Shown in pieces: positions 1 to 8,611 of a stretch of 64,000 bases of DNA (its first letter is position 1; each line of letters opens with the position of its first letter). The notes beneath the pieces were generated by a model. The model saw only the letters and a list, made by a program, of their open reading frames with translations. It was not told where the DNA came from and did not search any database. This stretch comes from RPQJ01 sp963732415 (GTDB lineage Bacteria > Pseudomonadota > Gammaproteobacteria > Steroidobacterales > Steroidobacteraceae): positions 186,001 to 250,000 of the forward strand of contig CAVSZK010000005.1 of assembly GCA_963732415.1 (NCBI GenBank), in the 5' to 3' direction. The translations under genes and the position numbers were made by a program.

Positions 1-1410
1 ACTGAACGCAGTCACGGGGTGCTGGAGGCGCAGTACCTGCCGCATGACTCTGAACGCAACGACTCGCGCGGTTACTACCACTTCAGGGACACGACGCTGT
101 TCGAGCCGCGCACGCGGTTCCTGGCAAACGCGTCGTACGTCACGGACAACTCTTACTTCGAGGACTTCGGCTCGGGCTTCGAGAACACCAGCGTCATCTT
201 CCTGAACCAGCTCGCGGAAATCCGTCGCGACACCGGGCACTGGTCGATGCTGGCGCGCACGCAGAACTTCCAGGTCATCGACAATCAGCTGGCCGAAGAC
301 GAGCGGCCGTACACGATGCTGCCGCAGGTCGTCATCTCCGGAGACTGGGGCGGACTTTCGCACGGCCTGGGCGCAAGCTTCGACGCGGAGGCGGTCAACC
401 TCTACCGTACGACCGGACCGCAGGGCTTTCGCCTGGACGCCGAGCCTGCGGTCACCTGGGGTGCGGGACACAGCGGCGCCTACCTGGACGCAACCGCAGC
501 CTGGCGCTACACGGCGTACGCGCTGCGCGACACGGCTCCCGGTACGGACGACAGCCTCGACCGCTCGTTGCCGATCTTCAGCGTGGACTCGGGCTTCGTG
601 CTCGAGCGACCGGCGGGATCGAAGCAGCAGCGCGTGCAGACGATCGAGCCCCGGATCCAGTACGTATACATCCCGTACCGCAACCAGGACGCGATCCCGA
701 TCTTCGATACGGACACGCCTGACCTCAACATGGTGCAACTCTTCCGCACCAATCGCTACGTCGGCGCCGACCGCGTCGGCGACGCGAATCAGGTGAGCGC
801 CGGCGTGACGACCAGGCTGCTCGATGCGGCGAGCGGGCAGCAGTTCCTGACCGCGACCGTCGGCCAGGCCTACTACTTCGAGCAGCCCCGGGTCACGCTG
901 CCGGGCGAAACCGCGACCAATCGCTCCAGTTCCGACCTTGTCGCCGAGATAGAGCTTGACGCCTTCAAGCACTGGAACGGTCGCTTTGCCTACCAGTGGG
1001 ACCCGGACGCCAACCAGACCGAGCGCAGCGAAGTCGGCGTGCAGTATCGGCTGGCCAGCGACAGTGTCGTGAACCTCGCATATCGCTACCAGCGCGATCT
1101 GCTGGAGCAGTTCGACGTATCGATGGCCTGGCCCATCGGCACGCAGTGGCACGCATTTTCGCGCTGGGTGTATTCGCTGTCCGAAAACAAGACGCTGGAC
1201 CAGTTCGTGGGCCTCGAGTATTCATCGTGCTGCTGGTCGCTCCGCGTCGTGACCCGGCGCTTCGTGAGCAGCCGCACCGGAGCCTCCGACACCTCGGTCG
1301 GCCTGCAACTTGAACTCAAGGGCCTGTCGAGTGTCGGAGTGGACAACGAGGCTTTCCTGCGGGACGCGATTCGTGGATACTCCGCGCTCCCTGCCGAGCC
1401 AAAGCCCTGA
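1..1410 (+). CDS. lptD: LPS-assembly protein LptD, C-terminal part (5' end outside window)
   Basis: The reading frame is open from base 1, so the gene begins upstream; the visible 469 codons are the C-terminal beta-barrel of LptD, the outer-membrane channel that with LptE inserts lipopolysaccharide into the outer leaflet. The product is rich in alternating aromatic/polar strands and has the paired cysteines typical of the family near the end (YSSCCWSLRVVTRRF), which in E. coli form the inter-domain disulfides needed for a working translocon. It is followed one base after its stop by surA, the chaperone gene that is its usual neighbour. The N-terminal jellyroll domain and signal peptide are not in view. 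Identification is secure from both sequence and context. Confidence 0.95.
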   Translation, partial: TERSHGVLEAQYLPHDSERNDSRGYYHFRDTTLFEPRTRFLANASYVTDNSYFEDFGSGFENTSVIFLNQLAEIRRDTGHWSMLARTQNFQVIDNQLAEDERPYTMLPQVVISGDWGGLSHGLGASFDAEAVNLYRTTGPQGFRLDAEPAVTWGAGHSGAYLDATAAWRYTAYALRDTAPGTDDSLDRSLPIFSVDSGFVLERPAGSKQQRVQTIEPRIQYVYIPYRNQDAIPIFDTDTPDLNMVQLFRTNRYVGADRVGDANQVSAGVTTRLLDAASGQQFLTATVGQAYYFEQPRVTLPGETATNRSSSDLVAEIELDAFKHWNGRFAYQWDPDANQTERSEVGVQYRLASDSVVNLAYRYQRDLLEQFDVSMAWPIGTQWHAFSRWVYSLSENKTLDQFVGLEYSSCCWSLRVVTRRFVSSRTGASDTSVGLQLELKGLSSVGVDNEAFLRDAIRGYSALPAEPKP

Positions 1411-1411
1411 G

Positions 1412-2821
1412 ATGCCATTGATTTACAAGAGCTTTTTTGCCGGCCTGGTGTTGCTGGCCGGCGTGACCACAGCCGCGTGGGCACAGCAGCCTGAAGCGAT
1501 CGTTGGCGCCCCGCCCGCGGTGACCGCGCCGGTCGACGTACCGATCGACGTGCCGGTGGCAACTACGCCGGCCGCCAGCCCCGATGCGCCGGCTGGAGGG
1601 CGCGGTGTATCGCTCAATCGGGTGGTCGCAGTCGTGAATGACGGCATCGTGCTGCAGAGCGCGCTGGACCAGCAGGTTCAGGTGGTCACGACGCGCCTGC
1701 AGCAGGCGGGCCAGCAGATGCCGCCGAGTGGCATCCTGAGGCAGCAGGTGCTGGAGCGGCTCATCCTGCAGGAAATCCAGATGCAGCGAGCCGAGCGCGC
1801 CGGCATCCAGGTGTCAGACGAGCAACTCAACCAGACGCTCACCGATGTGGCGGCCCGCAACAACGTCAAGTTCAGCGACCTGCCCGCGGCGCTCGAGGCG
1901 CAGGGCATCAACTACCGGACGTACCGCGAGGAGGTCCGCCAGGAGATGATCCTGGGCCAGCTGCGGCAGCGCGACGTGTATTCCCGCATCTACATTTCAC
2001 CGCGCGAAGTCGACCAGTGCGTCGCCAAGGCCCTGGCTGCGCCAGAGGACCGGCTCGAGTACGACGTCGCGCACATCCTGGTCGCCATCCCTGCCTCGGC
2101 AACTCCGCAGCAGGTCGAGGAGCGCGCTGCACGCGCCCAGGGTGTGTACGAGCGCGCGAAGCGCGGAGAGGATTTCTCAGACCTCGCGGTCTCATATTCG
2201 GATGCCGGTACCGCCCTCGACGGCGGCAAGCTCGGCTGGCGCAAGGTGAGCCAGCTGCCGTCGATGGTGGCCGAGATCGTGCCGAACCTGCAGCCGGGCG
2301 ACGTGAGCGAGATCATCCGCACGCCGAGCGGGCTCCACATCTTCAAGCTGGTCGATACCCGCAGCACGCAGCCGGCGGCACTGGTCGCCCAGGTCCACAC
2401 GCGGCACATCCTGATGCAGACCAACGCGATCGAGGACGACGAGACCGTGCGGCAGAAGCTGCAGGAGATTCGCGACCGAATCGTCAACGGCGAGGACTTC
2501 GGCGCCATCGCGTCCGTGTCCTCGGTCGACCCGGGCTCCGCTACGCGCGGCGGCGACCTGGGCTGGACCGGTCCCGGAACGTTCGCGCCCGATTTCGAAA
2601 AGCAGATCGACCTGCTCGACGTCGACGAGATCAGCCAGCCGTTCAGGACGCAGTTCGGCTGGCACATCGTGCAGCTGCTTGGCCGTCGTACCTACGACGC
2701 CTCGGAAGACGCCACGCGGAACAAGTGTGTGCAGCAGATGCGCGAGTCGCGTGCAGACGAGGAAACGGAACTGTGGCTGCGTCGCCTCCGCGACGAGGCA
2801 TACGTCGACTACCGCAAGTGA
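1412..2821 (+). CDS. surA: Periplasmic chaperone / peptidyl-prolyl isomerase SurA
   Basis: SurA escorts outer-membrane proteins, including LptD, through the periplasm. The 469-residue product starts with a signal peptide (MPLIYKSFFAGLVLLAGV, likely cleavage after AWA at residue 24). The chaperone core begins around residue 69 (NRVVAVVNDGIVLQSALD), followed by two parvulin domains, each with the conserved H-I-L signature (DVAHILVAI and TRHILMQ). I chose the ATG at 1412, one base after the lptD stop, because it gives the signal peptide; a longer in-frame extension back to 1310 would only re-read lptD. Unusually, residues 25-68 form a Pro/Ala/Val-rich low-complexity linker between signal peptide and core that E. 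coli SurA lacks. Its last bases overlap the pdxA start. Confidence 0.95.
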   Translation: MPLIYKSFFAGLVLLAGVTTAAWAQQPEAIVGAPPAVTAPVDVPIDVPVATTPAASPDAPAGGRGVSLNRVVAVVNDGIVLQSALDQQVQVVTTRLQQAGQQMPPSGILRQQVLERLILQEIQMQRAERAGIQVSDEQLNQTLTDVAARNNVKFSDLPAALEAQGINYRTYREEVRQEMILGQLRQRDVYSRIYISPREVDQCVAKALAAPEDRLEYDVAHILVAIPASATPQQVEERAARAQGVYERAKRGEDFSDLAVSYSDAGTALDGGKLGWRKVSQLPSMVAEIVPNLQPGDVSEIIRTPSGLHIFKLVDTRSTQPAALVAQVHTRHILMQTNAIEDDETVRQKLQEIRDRIVNGEDFGAIASVSSVDPGSATRGGDLGWTGPGTFAPDFEKQIDLLDVDEISQPFRTQFGWHIVQLLGRRTYDASEDATRNKCVQQMRESRADEETELWLRRLRDEAYVDYRK

Positions 2822-3807
2822 GCCGTCCCGGAGCGGTCCCGACGCTGGCAGTGACGACCGGCGAGCCCGCCGGGATCGGGCCGGATCTCTGCGCGGCCAT
2901 CGTCGCGCAGGCCTGGAAATGCCGAATCGTGCTGCTCGGCGACCGCAGACTGCTGGGCCGCGTCCGTGGCACGCGTCGATTGATGGACTCGCTGCCGGAC
3001 TATGATGCCGCCGCGCCGGCCCGTCGCGGCGTCCAGGTCCTGCACGTGCCGCTCACCGAACCGTGCATCGCCGGACAACTCGACGTCGCCAATTCCCGCT
3101 ACGTCCTCGGCCTGCTCGACCTCGCGGCAGAGGGTTGCATCCGCGGCGATTTCGCCGCGATGGTTACGGCACCCGTGCACAAGGGGGTCATCAACGACGC
3201 GGGTATTCCTTTCTCGGGCCACACGGAGTACCTGGCCGAGCGCTGCGGCGCCCGCAGGCCGGTGATGATGCTCGCCGGCGGAGGGCTGCGCGTGGCGCTA
3301 GCCACCACGCACCTGCCTCTCGCGAAAGTCCCGGCGGCGGTAACGCCCGCGGCACTCGCCTCGGTGCTCAGGATCCTGGACGCAGACCTCAAGCGCCTGT
3401 TCGCGATCCGGCATCCCCGCATACTGGTATGCGCGCTCAACCCTCACGCCGGTGAGGGCGGCCACCTCGGTCGCGAGGAGATAGAAGTAATCGGACCGGT
3501 GGTCGCACGACTCCGACGCTCGGGCCTCGACCTCGTCGGCCCCGTGCCGGCGGACACGGCATTCCTGCCCGGTCAGCTCCAGCGCTGCGACGTCGTGCTG
3601 GCCATGTACCACGACCAGGGACTGCCGGTGCTCAAGCACGCCGCGTTCGGCAACGCGGTCAATGTGACGCTCGGCCTGCCGATCGTGCGCACCTCGGTGG
3701 ATCACGGCACGGCGCTCGACCTTGCCGGGAAGGGCCGCGCCGATCCCGGCAGCATGCTGGCGGCGCTCGCCATGGCGGAGCAGATCTGCCGGTCGATGCG
3801 CCGTTGA
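2818..3807 (+). CDS. pdxA: 4-hydroxythreonine-4-phosphate dehydrogenase PdxA
   Basis: PdxA oxidises 4-phosphohydroxy-L-threonine in the DXP-dependent pathway to pyridoxal phosphate. The 329-residue product matches the E. coli length exactly. Metal-binding histidines are visible in the usual places: GHTEYLAE, LNPHAGEGG and MYHDQGLP; the C-terminal VDHGTALDLAGKG motif is also intact. The GTG at 2818 overlaps the surA stop in a GTGA arrangement; the reading frame is open much further upstream, but that extension is only the shadow of surA. The gene is translationally coupled on both sides. Confidence 0.95.
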   Translation: MSRPGAVPTLAVTTGEPAGIGPDLCAAIVAQAWKCRIVLLGDRRLLGRVRGTRRLMDSLPDYDAAAPARRGVQVLHVPLTEPCIAGQLDVANSRYVLGLLDLAAEGCIRGDFAAMVTAPVHKGVINDAGIPFSGHTEYLAERCGARRPVMMLAGGGLRVALATTHLPLAKVPAAVTPAALASVLRILDADLKRLFAIRHPRILVCALNPHAGEGGHLGREEIEVIGPVVARLRRSGLDLVGPVPADTAFLPGQLQRCDVVLAMYHDQGLPVLKHAAFGNAVNVTLGLPIVRTSVDHGTALDLAGKGRADPGSMLAALAMAEQICRSMRR

Positions 3808-4580
3808 ACCGCGCGAAGAAACGCTACGGTCAGCACTTCCTGCACGATCGAGGCACGATCGAGCGCATCGTGAACGCCGTCGACCCCAGGCCAGGCGACC
3901 GCATCGTCGAGGTGGGACCGGGTCGCGGCGCCATCAGCGCTTCGTTGCTGTCGAAGGCGGGCCGCCTGGACGCGATCGAGATCGACGCGGACGTCGTGCC
4001 GCGCCTCACCGAGCGCTGCGAGGACCTGGGTGAACTCCATGTGCACCTCGCAGACGCACTGGAGTTCGACTTCCGGGCACTGCGCGGCGACGGACCGCCG
4101 CTGCGCCTGGTCGGTAACCTGCCCTACAACGTCTCCACGCCGTTGCTGTTCCACTTCCTTTCGCAGATCGACGCGTTCTCGAGCATGCACTTCATGCTGC
4201 AGAAAGAAGTGGTTGCCCGAATGGCAGCGTCACCCGGCGGCAAGGACTATGGTCGATTGACCGTGATGCTGGCGCCCTGGGTCCGGGTCGAATCCCTGTT
4301 CGACATAGGAACAGGGGCCTTCACGCCGCCGCCCAGGGTCGTCTCGACGTTCTTTGCGCTGCACCCCCATGCTGCCCCGCCCTTCGCCATCGCCGACCAT
4401 GCCGCGTTTGCCCGCGTGGTGTCGGCCGCCTTCTCACAGCGACGCAAGACGCTGCGGAACGCCCTTTCGAGCCTGCTTGGCACGGATGCGATCAGGGCGG
4501 CTGGCGTCGACCCCGGCGCTCGTGCCGAGACGCTGGCGCCAGGGCAATTTGCGGCTCTCGCGGCCCAGTTGCCGCACTAG
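3804..4580 (+). CDS. rsmA: 16S rRNA dimethyladenosine transferase RsmA (KsgA)
   Basis: RsmA dimethylates the two adjacent adenines near the 3' end of 16S rRNA (A1518/A1519 in E. coli), a late check on 30S assembly. The 258-residue product begins KKRYGQHFLHD, has the SAM-binding glycine loop VEVGPGRGAISASLL and the catalytic NLPYNVSTPL motif. The start appears to be TTG at 3804, overlapping the pdxA stop (TTGA); no ATG or GTG fits the conserved N-terminus. A minor-codon start may keep expression low relative to pdxA. Confidence 0.94.
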   Translation: MNRAKKRYGQHFLHDRGTIERIVNAVDPRPGDRIVEVGPGRGAISASLLSKAGRLDAIEIDADVVPRLTERCEDLGELHVHLADALEFDFRALRGDGPPLRLVGNLPYNVSTPLLFHFLSQIDAFSSMHFMLQKEVVARMAASPGGKDYGRLTVMLAPWVRVESLFDIGTGAFTPPPRVVSTFFALHPHAAPPFAIADHAAFARVVSAAFSQRRKTLRNALSSLLGTDAIRAAGVDPGARAETLAPGQFAALAAQLPH

Positions 4581-4620
4581 GCCCCTCAGGACGCTGCGCC
4601 ACCCCGGATGCCATCCACAA

Positions 4621-4649
4621 TTGGTACCCCGGGACGCGGGACCTATAAT
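4621..4649 (+). promoter_or_regulatory. Sigma-70 promoter for the universal stress gene
   Basis: TTGGTA (4621-4626) and a perfect TATAAT (4644-4649) are separated by 17 bp in the gap after rsmA. Transcription would start near 4656, about 30 bases before the ATG at 4687. It lets usp, and probably apaG-apaH behind it, be transcribed independently of the lptD operon. Confidence 0.75.
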
Positions 4650-4686
4650 CGGGCGACACACACGCGCGTGTCCGCCGGAGGCACTC

Positions 4687-5124
4687 ATGAGCAAATACTC
4701 GAAGATCCTGATCTGCCTGGACCTGACAGAGGAAAGCGACAAGGTCGCCGAGCGTGCCAGGACGCTCGGCTCGGGCGCCAGCGCCAGCTTTACGCTGCTG
4801 CACGTGGTCGAGTACGTGCCGGTCGAACCGATGGGCGAGGCGCTGCTGCCGGCCGTGCAGATCGAAGGTGAACTCGTGGAACGGGCGACCGCCCGCCTGG
4901 CGGAGTTTTCCACGAGGCTTGGCTTCGACCAGTCCGAGCGGCTGGTACTCACGGGCAACATCAAGTCCGAGGTGGTTCGCGTCGCCCAGGAGCGGGGAAT
5001 CGACCTGATCGTGATCGGCAGCCGCGAACGGCACGGCATGTCGATCCTGTTCAATTTCACCGAGGATACCGTACTGCACGCCGCACCCTGCGACGTGCTC
5101 GCCGTGCGCCTCCAGAAGAGTTGA
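4687..5124 (+). CDS. Universal stress protein, UspA family
   Basis: The 145-residue product has the UspA fold signature: an N-terminal strand SKYSKILICLDLTEESDKV, a central FTLLHVVEYVP segment and the C-terminal DLIVIGSRERHGMS stretch ending CDVLAVRL. The ATP-loop of ATP-binding Usp proteins (G-2x-G-9x-G-S/T) is not clearly met (GSRERHG then no later Gly-Ser), so it may be of the non-ATP-binding UspA type; this is a judgement by eye. The start at 4687 has a GGAGG at 4677-4681. The gene separates rsmA from apaG, which are adjacent in E. coli, and has its own consensus promoter. Confidence 0.88.
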   Translation: MSKYSKILICLDLTEESDKVAERARTLGSGASASFTLLHVVEYVPVEPMGEALLPAVQIEGELVERATARLAEFSTRLGFDQSERLVLTGNIKSEVVRVAQERGIDLIVIGSRERHGMSILFNFTEDTVLHAAPCDVLAVRLQKS

Positions 5125-5144
5125 TCCGCAACGGAGCTGCTGCA

Positions 5145-5528
5145 GTGACCGAACCATCGTCCCACCGCATCATCGTGGATGTGACCACCAGTTACATCGA
5201 GGACCAGTCGAGTCCTGGTGACGGCCGGTTCGTGTTCTCCTACACGATCACGATACGCAACGAGGGCTCGGTCCCGGCACGCCTGCTGACGCGCCACTGG
5301 ATCATCACCGACTCGAACGGCAAGGTGCAGGAAGTGGTCGGCGACGGTGTGGTCGGCGAGCAGCCGCACCTGCAACCCGGCGAGGGTTTCCGCTACTCGA
5401 GCGGCGCGATCCTCGAGACGCCGGTGGGCGCCATGCAGGGCAAGTACCGAATGCTCGGCGATGATGGCGAACACTTCGACGCGACGATCGCACCATTCAG
5501 GCTGGCGATGCCGGGCCTGCTGCACTGA
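5145..5528 (+). CDS. apaG: ApaG family protein (Co2+/Mg2+ efflux-associated)
   Basis: The 127-residue protein matches ApaG in length and in its FN3-like motifs (FSYTITIRNEGS, ARLLTRHWIITD, GVVGEQPHLQPGEGF). ApaG is a small beta-sandwich protein historically linked to cobalt resistance and magnesium efflux; its biochemical role is not settled. GTG at 5145 with GGAG at 5133-5136 is the best start; an in-frame TTG at 5121 overlapping the usp stop is a weaker alternative. It lies 6 bases before apaH, the standard order. Confidence 0.92.
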   Translation: MTEPSSHRIIVDVTTSYIEDQSSPGDGRFVFSYTITIRNEGSVPARLLTRHWIITDSNGKVQEVVGDGVVGEQPHLQPGEGFRYSSGAILETPVGAMQGKYRMLGDDGEHFDATIAPFRLAMPGLLH

Positions 5529-5534
5529 CGCCGG

Positions 5535-6374
5535 ATGGCGACCTACGCCGTCGGCGATGTACAGGGCTGCGCCGACGAACTCGAGACACTGCTCGAGCTC
5601 ATTGAATTTTTACCCGGTCGCGACCGGCTCTGGTTTGTCGGCGACCTCGTCAATCGCGGCCCGCGCTCGCTGGAGGTGCTTCGGCTGGTCGCGCGGCTGG
5701 GCGACGCGGCGATAGTGGTGCTCGGCAATCACGACCTGCACCTGCTCGCATCGGCGCGCGGCGACGCCGGACTCAGGAACCAGGACCAGTCCCTGCGCCC
5801 GATCCTCGAGGCGCCTGACCGCGAGTCGCTGCTCGACTGGCTGCAGTCCCGGCCCATGCTGCATCACGACCAGGTACTCGGCGCAACCATGCTGCACGCG
5901 GGCCTGCCGCCGCAGTGGGACCTTGAGACTGCGCGCCGCTGTGCACGTGAACTCGAGCAGGCGCTGCGGGGTGACCACAGCGGCGCGCTCTTCGAGCAGA
6001 TGTACGGTAACGAGCCGGCCCTCTGGCGGGAAGAGCTCGAGGGCGCCGACCGGCTGCGATTCATCACCAACGCGCTCACGCGGCTTCGCGTCTGTGACGC
6101 CGACGGTCGCATGCTGCTGAAGTTCAAGGGAACGCTGGCCCAACTGCCTGCCGGCGCCGCGCCCTGGTTCCGTGCCGCCGGACGGCGCTCGGCGGGCGCG
6201 AGAATCGTGTGTGGCCACTGGTCGGCGCTGGGCTATCACGACGAAGCCGGTGTACTCGCGCTCGACACCGGTTGCGTCTGGGGCGGCGCGTTGACGGCTC
6301 AGCGACTCGACGCGCCCTCGCCGCCCGTCCAGGTCCTGAGCGCGCAACCCGCCACGGAATTCAGCGACCACTGA
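5535..6374 (+). CDS. apaH: Symmetrical bis(5'-nucleosyl)-tetraphosphatase ApaH
   Basis: ApaH hydrolyses diadenosine tetraphosphate to two ADP and removes Np4A caps from RNA. The 279-residue product shows the calcineurin-type metallophosphatase motifs in order: GDVQGC (residue 7 onward), GDLVNRGPRS, GNHDLHLL, and later H-G-type and CGHWSALGY. It follows apaG by 6 bases and ends the operon. In E. coli folA comes next; here folA is about 3 kb away on the other strand. Confidence 0.94.
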   Translation: MATYAVGDVQGCADELETLLELIEFLPGRDRLWFVGDLVNRGPRSLEVLRLVARLGDAAIVVLGNHDLHLLASARGDAGLRNQDQSLRPILEAPDRESLLDWLQSRPMLHHDQVLGATMLHAGLPPQWDLETARRCARELEQALRGDHSGALFEQMYGNEPALWREELEGADRLRFITNALTRLRVCDADGRMLLKFKGTLAQLPAGAAPWFRAAGRRSAGARIVCGHWSALGYHDEAGVLALDTGCVWGGALTAQRLDAPSPPVQVLSAQPATEFSDH

Positions 6375-6425
6375 CGGTGCAGGCGACCGCCGCGCCCACG
6401 CCGCCGGTCTGGCAGGAGGTCACCT

Positions 6426-6444
6426 CGCGGACGCGTCGTCCGCG
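6426..6444. terminator. Hairpin between convergent apaH and 6460-7104 gene
   Basis: CGCGGACG-CGT-CGTCCGCG is a perfect 8-bp stem with a 3-nt loop in the 85-bp gap between two converging genes. It has no T-run on either strand, so intrinsic termination is uncertain, but its position suggests a bidirectional transcript end. Confidence 0.4.
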
Positions 6445-6459
6445 CCAGGGATGCTCACG

Positions 6460-7104
6460 TCAATTCTGTGGCAGCGGCTCGAGTACGTCGATCGAGAGAT
6501 TCACGATGCCGACACCGAGCTGGTGAGGCACGCAGTTCATGCGGCTCTCGACGACTTTCGCCCCAAGCGGAACGAACACCTGGTCCCGCAACTGCTCGAC
6601 CAGCTCGCAGTCGCCGGGCTCCACCAGGCCGGACGGGCTGTCGCGGAAATCGATGCGTCGTATTCGTGCCGGAAATTCGGCCGCGGCCTCGGCAGTCGGT
6701 ACAACCTTTCCCCCGGCCTTTGCTGCCAGCTCGCGTTTCGAAGCATCCTGCGTGACCTCCGCCAGCATCTCCGGCGTAGCCTCGCGCGGCATCGCCACGA
6801 CCATGTTGAGCATCGGAGTCCACTCCGCGCCGTGCCGTGGGTTCATGCAGCCTCGGGCCGTCACCTTGACGGGCCTGGCCCCGATCTCCTTCAGGATGGC
6901 ACTGACCTTGGTCTTCAGCCCGTCGCAGGAATAGTGGGACGTGAAACCCACGTACGTGAAATCGAGCTTCTGCTCGACCCATACAGCCATGACCGGGGCC
7001 ATCGCATCGGCCGCGCTTCCAGCCTCAGGCGCGGCCTCCGCGACGACCACCTGTGGTACGAGCAACGAAAGCGCTGCGAGCGCCGCCAGGTTCTCGATCC
7101 TCAT
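6460..7104 (-). CDS. Secreted four-cysteine protein of unknown function
   Basis: I do not recognise this 214-residue protein. It has a clear signal peptide (MRIENLAALAALSLLVPQ, probable cut after VVVAEA near residue 24), so it should be periplasmic. The mature part has exactly four cysteines (residues 60, 86, 166, 191), enough for two disulfides, around the motifs SHYSCDGLK, TARGCMNP, PGDCELVE and MNCVPHQLG. The central part (about 120-145) is Ala-rich and probably helical. The start at 7104 is supported by a strong AGGAGG a few bases upstream. The gene stands alone between convergent apaH and the divergent MATE gene. Confidence 0.7.
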   Translation of the reverse strand: MRIENLAALAALSLLVPQVVVAEAAPEAGSAADAMAPVMAVWVEQKLDFTYVGFTSHYSCDGLKTKVSAILKEIGARPVKVTARGCMNPRHGAEWTPMLNMVVAMPREATPEMLAEVTQDASKRELAAKAGGKVVPTAEAAAEFPARIRRIDFRDSPSGLVEPGDCELVEQLRDQVFVPLGAKVVESRMNCVPHQLGVGIVNLSIDVLEPLPQN

Positions 7105-7140
7105 GGAGCCCTCCTGCCCCGCCCGGGGGCCGTATTCGAA

Positions 7141-7170
7141 TATATACTCCGACCCGCGCGGAACGGGTAA
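7141..7170 (-). promoter_or_regulatory. Possible promoter of the four-cysteine protein gene
   Basis: On the minus strand TTACCC (7165-7170) is followed after 18 bp by TATATA (7141-7146) within an AT-rich island in otherwise GC-rich DNA. Transcription would begin about 30 bases before the start codon. The -35 match is weak. Confidence 0.35.
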
Positions 7171-7265
7171 TCCGGTCCGCAGCAGAAGCAATAACCACGC
7201 GTATCGACGACTTCGACCATTACCAGCACTCCGAAGTTCGCAGCGCACCGGGACCTGGAACACCG

Positions 7266-8609
7266 ATGCATGACCTGACCGAAGGCCCCGTCCGCCGACA
7301 CCTGATCGCCATGGCAGTTCCAACGGCGATCGGCATGCTGATGCAGACGCTCTACTACCTGGTCGACCTGTACTTCGTCGGTCGGCTGGGCGACGCCGCA
7401 CTGGCGGGCGTCGGTGCGGCCGGAACCGTCATGATGGTCGTGGTCGCGATGACCCAGGTGCTCGGCGTCGGCACGGTCGCGCTGATCGCACAGGCAGTCG
7501 GCCGCAAGGATGCGGCAGACGCGAACCTGGTGTTCAACCAGTCGCTGCTGATGGCGGCCGGCTGCGCACTGTTCACGATCATCGCCGGATATTCGCTGAG
7601 CGGGCCATTCATGGGCACGGTGGGCGCGGACACAGCCACGACGGCAGCCGGCATCACCTACCTGTACTGGTTCCTGCCCGGCATGGCATTGCAGTTTGCA
7701 CTGGTGGCGATGGGATCGGCGCTGCGTGGCACCGGCATCGTCAAGCCTACGATGGTGGTGCAGATGGTGACCGTGCTGCTGAACGTGTTGCTGGCGCCGG
7801 TGCTGATCGCCGGCTGGGGTACGGGCCATCCGATGGGCGTCGCGGGTGCCGGACTTGCCAGCACGCTCTCGATCGCGTTCGGCGTGGTGATCCTTTACCT
7901 GTATTTCCATCGCCTCGAGAAATACGTCGCCGTGCACCGCGACCAGCTCCGGCCGCGCCTCGAGACCTGGCGACGCCTGCTCGGCATCGGCCTGCCCTCG
8001 GGCGGCGAGTTCCTGCTGATGTTCGTGATCATGGCCGTCATCTACGGAACCATCCGCAACTTTGGTCCCGACGCCCAGGCCGGTTTCGGCGTCGGCTCGC
8101 GCTTGATGCAGGCGATCTTCCTGCCGGCAATGGCGTTGGCCTTCGCGGTCGCGCCGGTGGCGGGCCAGAATTTCGGCGCGCAACGCTACGACCGGGTGCG
8201 CGAGACGTTTCGTTCGGCGGCCGTGATGAGTTCGGTGTTGATGCTGGTGCTCACGATTGCCTGTCAGTGGCAGCCAGCCTGGCTGGTCGCCGCCTTCGCG
8301 CAGGACCCCGGCGTGGTGGCAGTGGGCGCCGTTTACCTGAGCACGGTCTCGTGGAACTTCGTCGCCTCGGGCATCGTATTCTGCTGCTCCGGCATGTTCC
8401 AGGCACTGGGCAACACCGTGCCTTCGCTGGTCAGCAGCGCAAGCCGGCTCGTGACCTTCGTGCTGCCGGCACTTTGGATGGCGCACCATCCCGGCGTCGA
8501 GCTGCGCCACTTCTGGTACCTCTCCGTCACCAGCGTGGCGCTGCAGGCGCTGACGAGCCTGCTGTTGCTGAGGATGGTTATGCGCCAGCGACTTCCGGTG
8601 GCGGCCTGA
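7266..8609 (+). CDS. MATE family multidrug/organic-cation efflux protein
   Basis: The 447-residue integral membrane protein has about twelve hydrophobic segments in two homologous halves. The N-terminus (LTEGPVRRHLIAMAVPTAIG, then QTLYYLVDLYFVGRLGDAAL) is typical of NorM/DinF-like MATE exporters, which use a Na+ or H+ gradient to expel cationic drugs; the second half shows GVGSRLMQAIFLPAMALAFA and APVAGQNFGA. The ATG at 7266 begins the conserved N-terminus; the frame is open further upstream without homology. It is followed two bases after its stop by an acetyltransferase gene, so the two are probably cotranscribed. Substrate unknown. Confidence 0.9.
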   Translation: MHDLTEGPVRRHLIAMAVPTAIGMLMQTLYYLVDLYFVGRLGDAALAGVGAAGTVMMVVVAMTQVLGVGTVALIAQAVGRKDAADANLVFNQSLLMAAGCALFTIIAGYSLSGPFMGTVGADTATTAAGITYLYWFLPGMALQFALVAMGSALRGTGIVKPTMVVQMVTVLLNVLLAPVLIAGWGTGHPMGVAGAGLASTLSIAFGVVILYLYFHRLEKYVAVHRDQLRPRLETWRRLLGIGLPSGGEFLLMFVIMAVIYGTIRNFGPDAQAGFGVGSRLMQAIFLPAMALAFAVAPVAGQNFGAQRYDRVRETFRSAAVMSSVLMLVLTIACQWQPAWLVAAFAQDPGVVAVGAVYLSTVSWNFVASGIVFCCSGMFQALGNTVPSLVSSASRLVTFVLPALWMAHHPGVELRHFWYLSVTSVALQALTSLLLLRMVMRQRLPVAA

Positions 8610-8611
8610 AA

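Noticed and set aside
461..796. Small Arg/Thr-rich frames inside lptD
   Set aside because: They lie fully inside lptD in another frame and have the Arg-rich composition typical of GC-rich shadows.
2017..2817. Open extension of the pdxA frame through surA
   Set aside because: The extra 267 codons read surA in another frame and show no PdxA homology; PdxA at E. coli length starts at GTG 2818.
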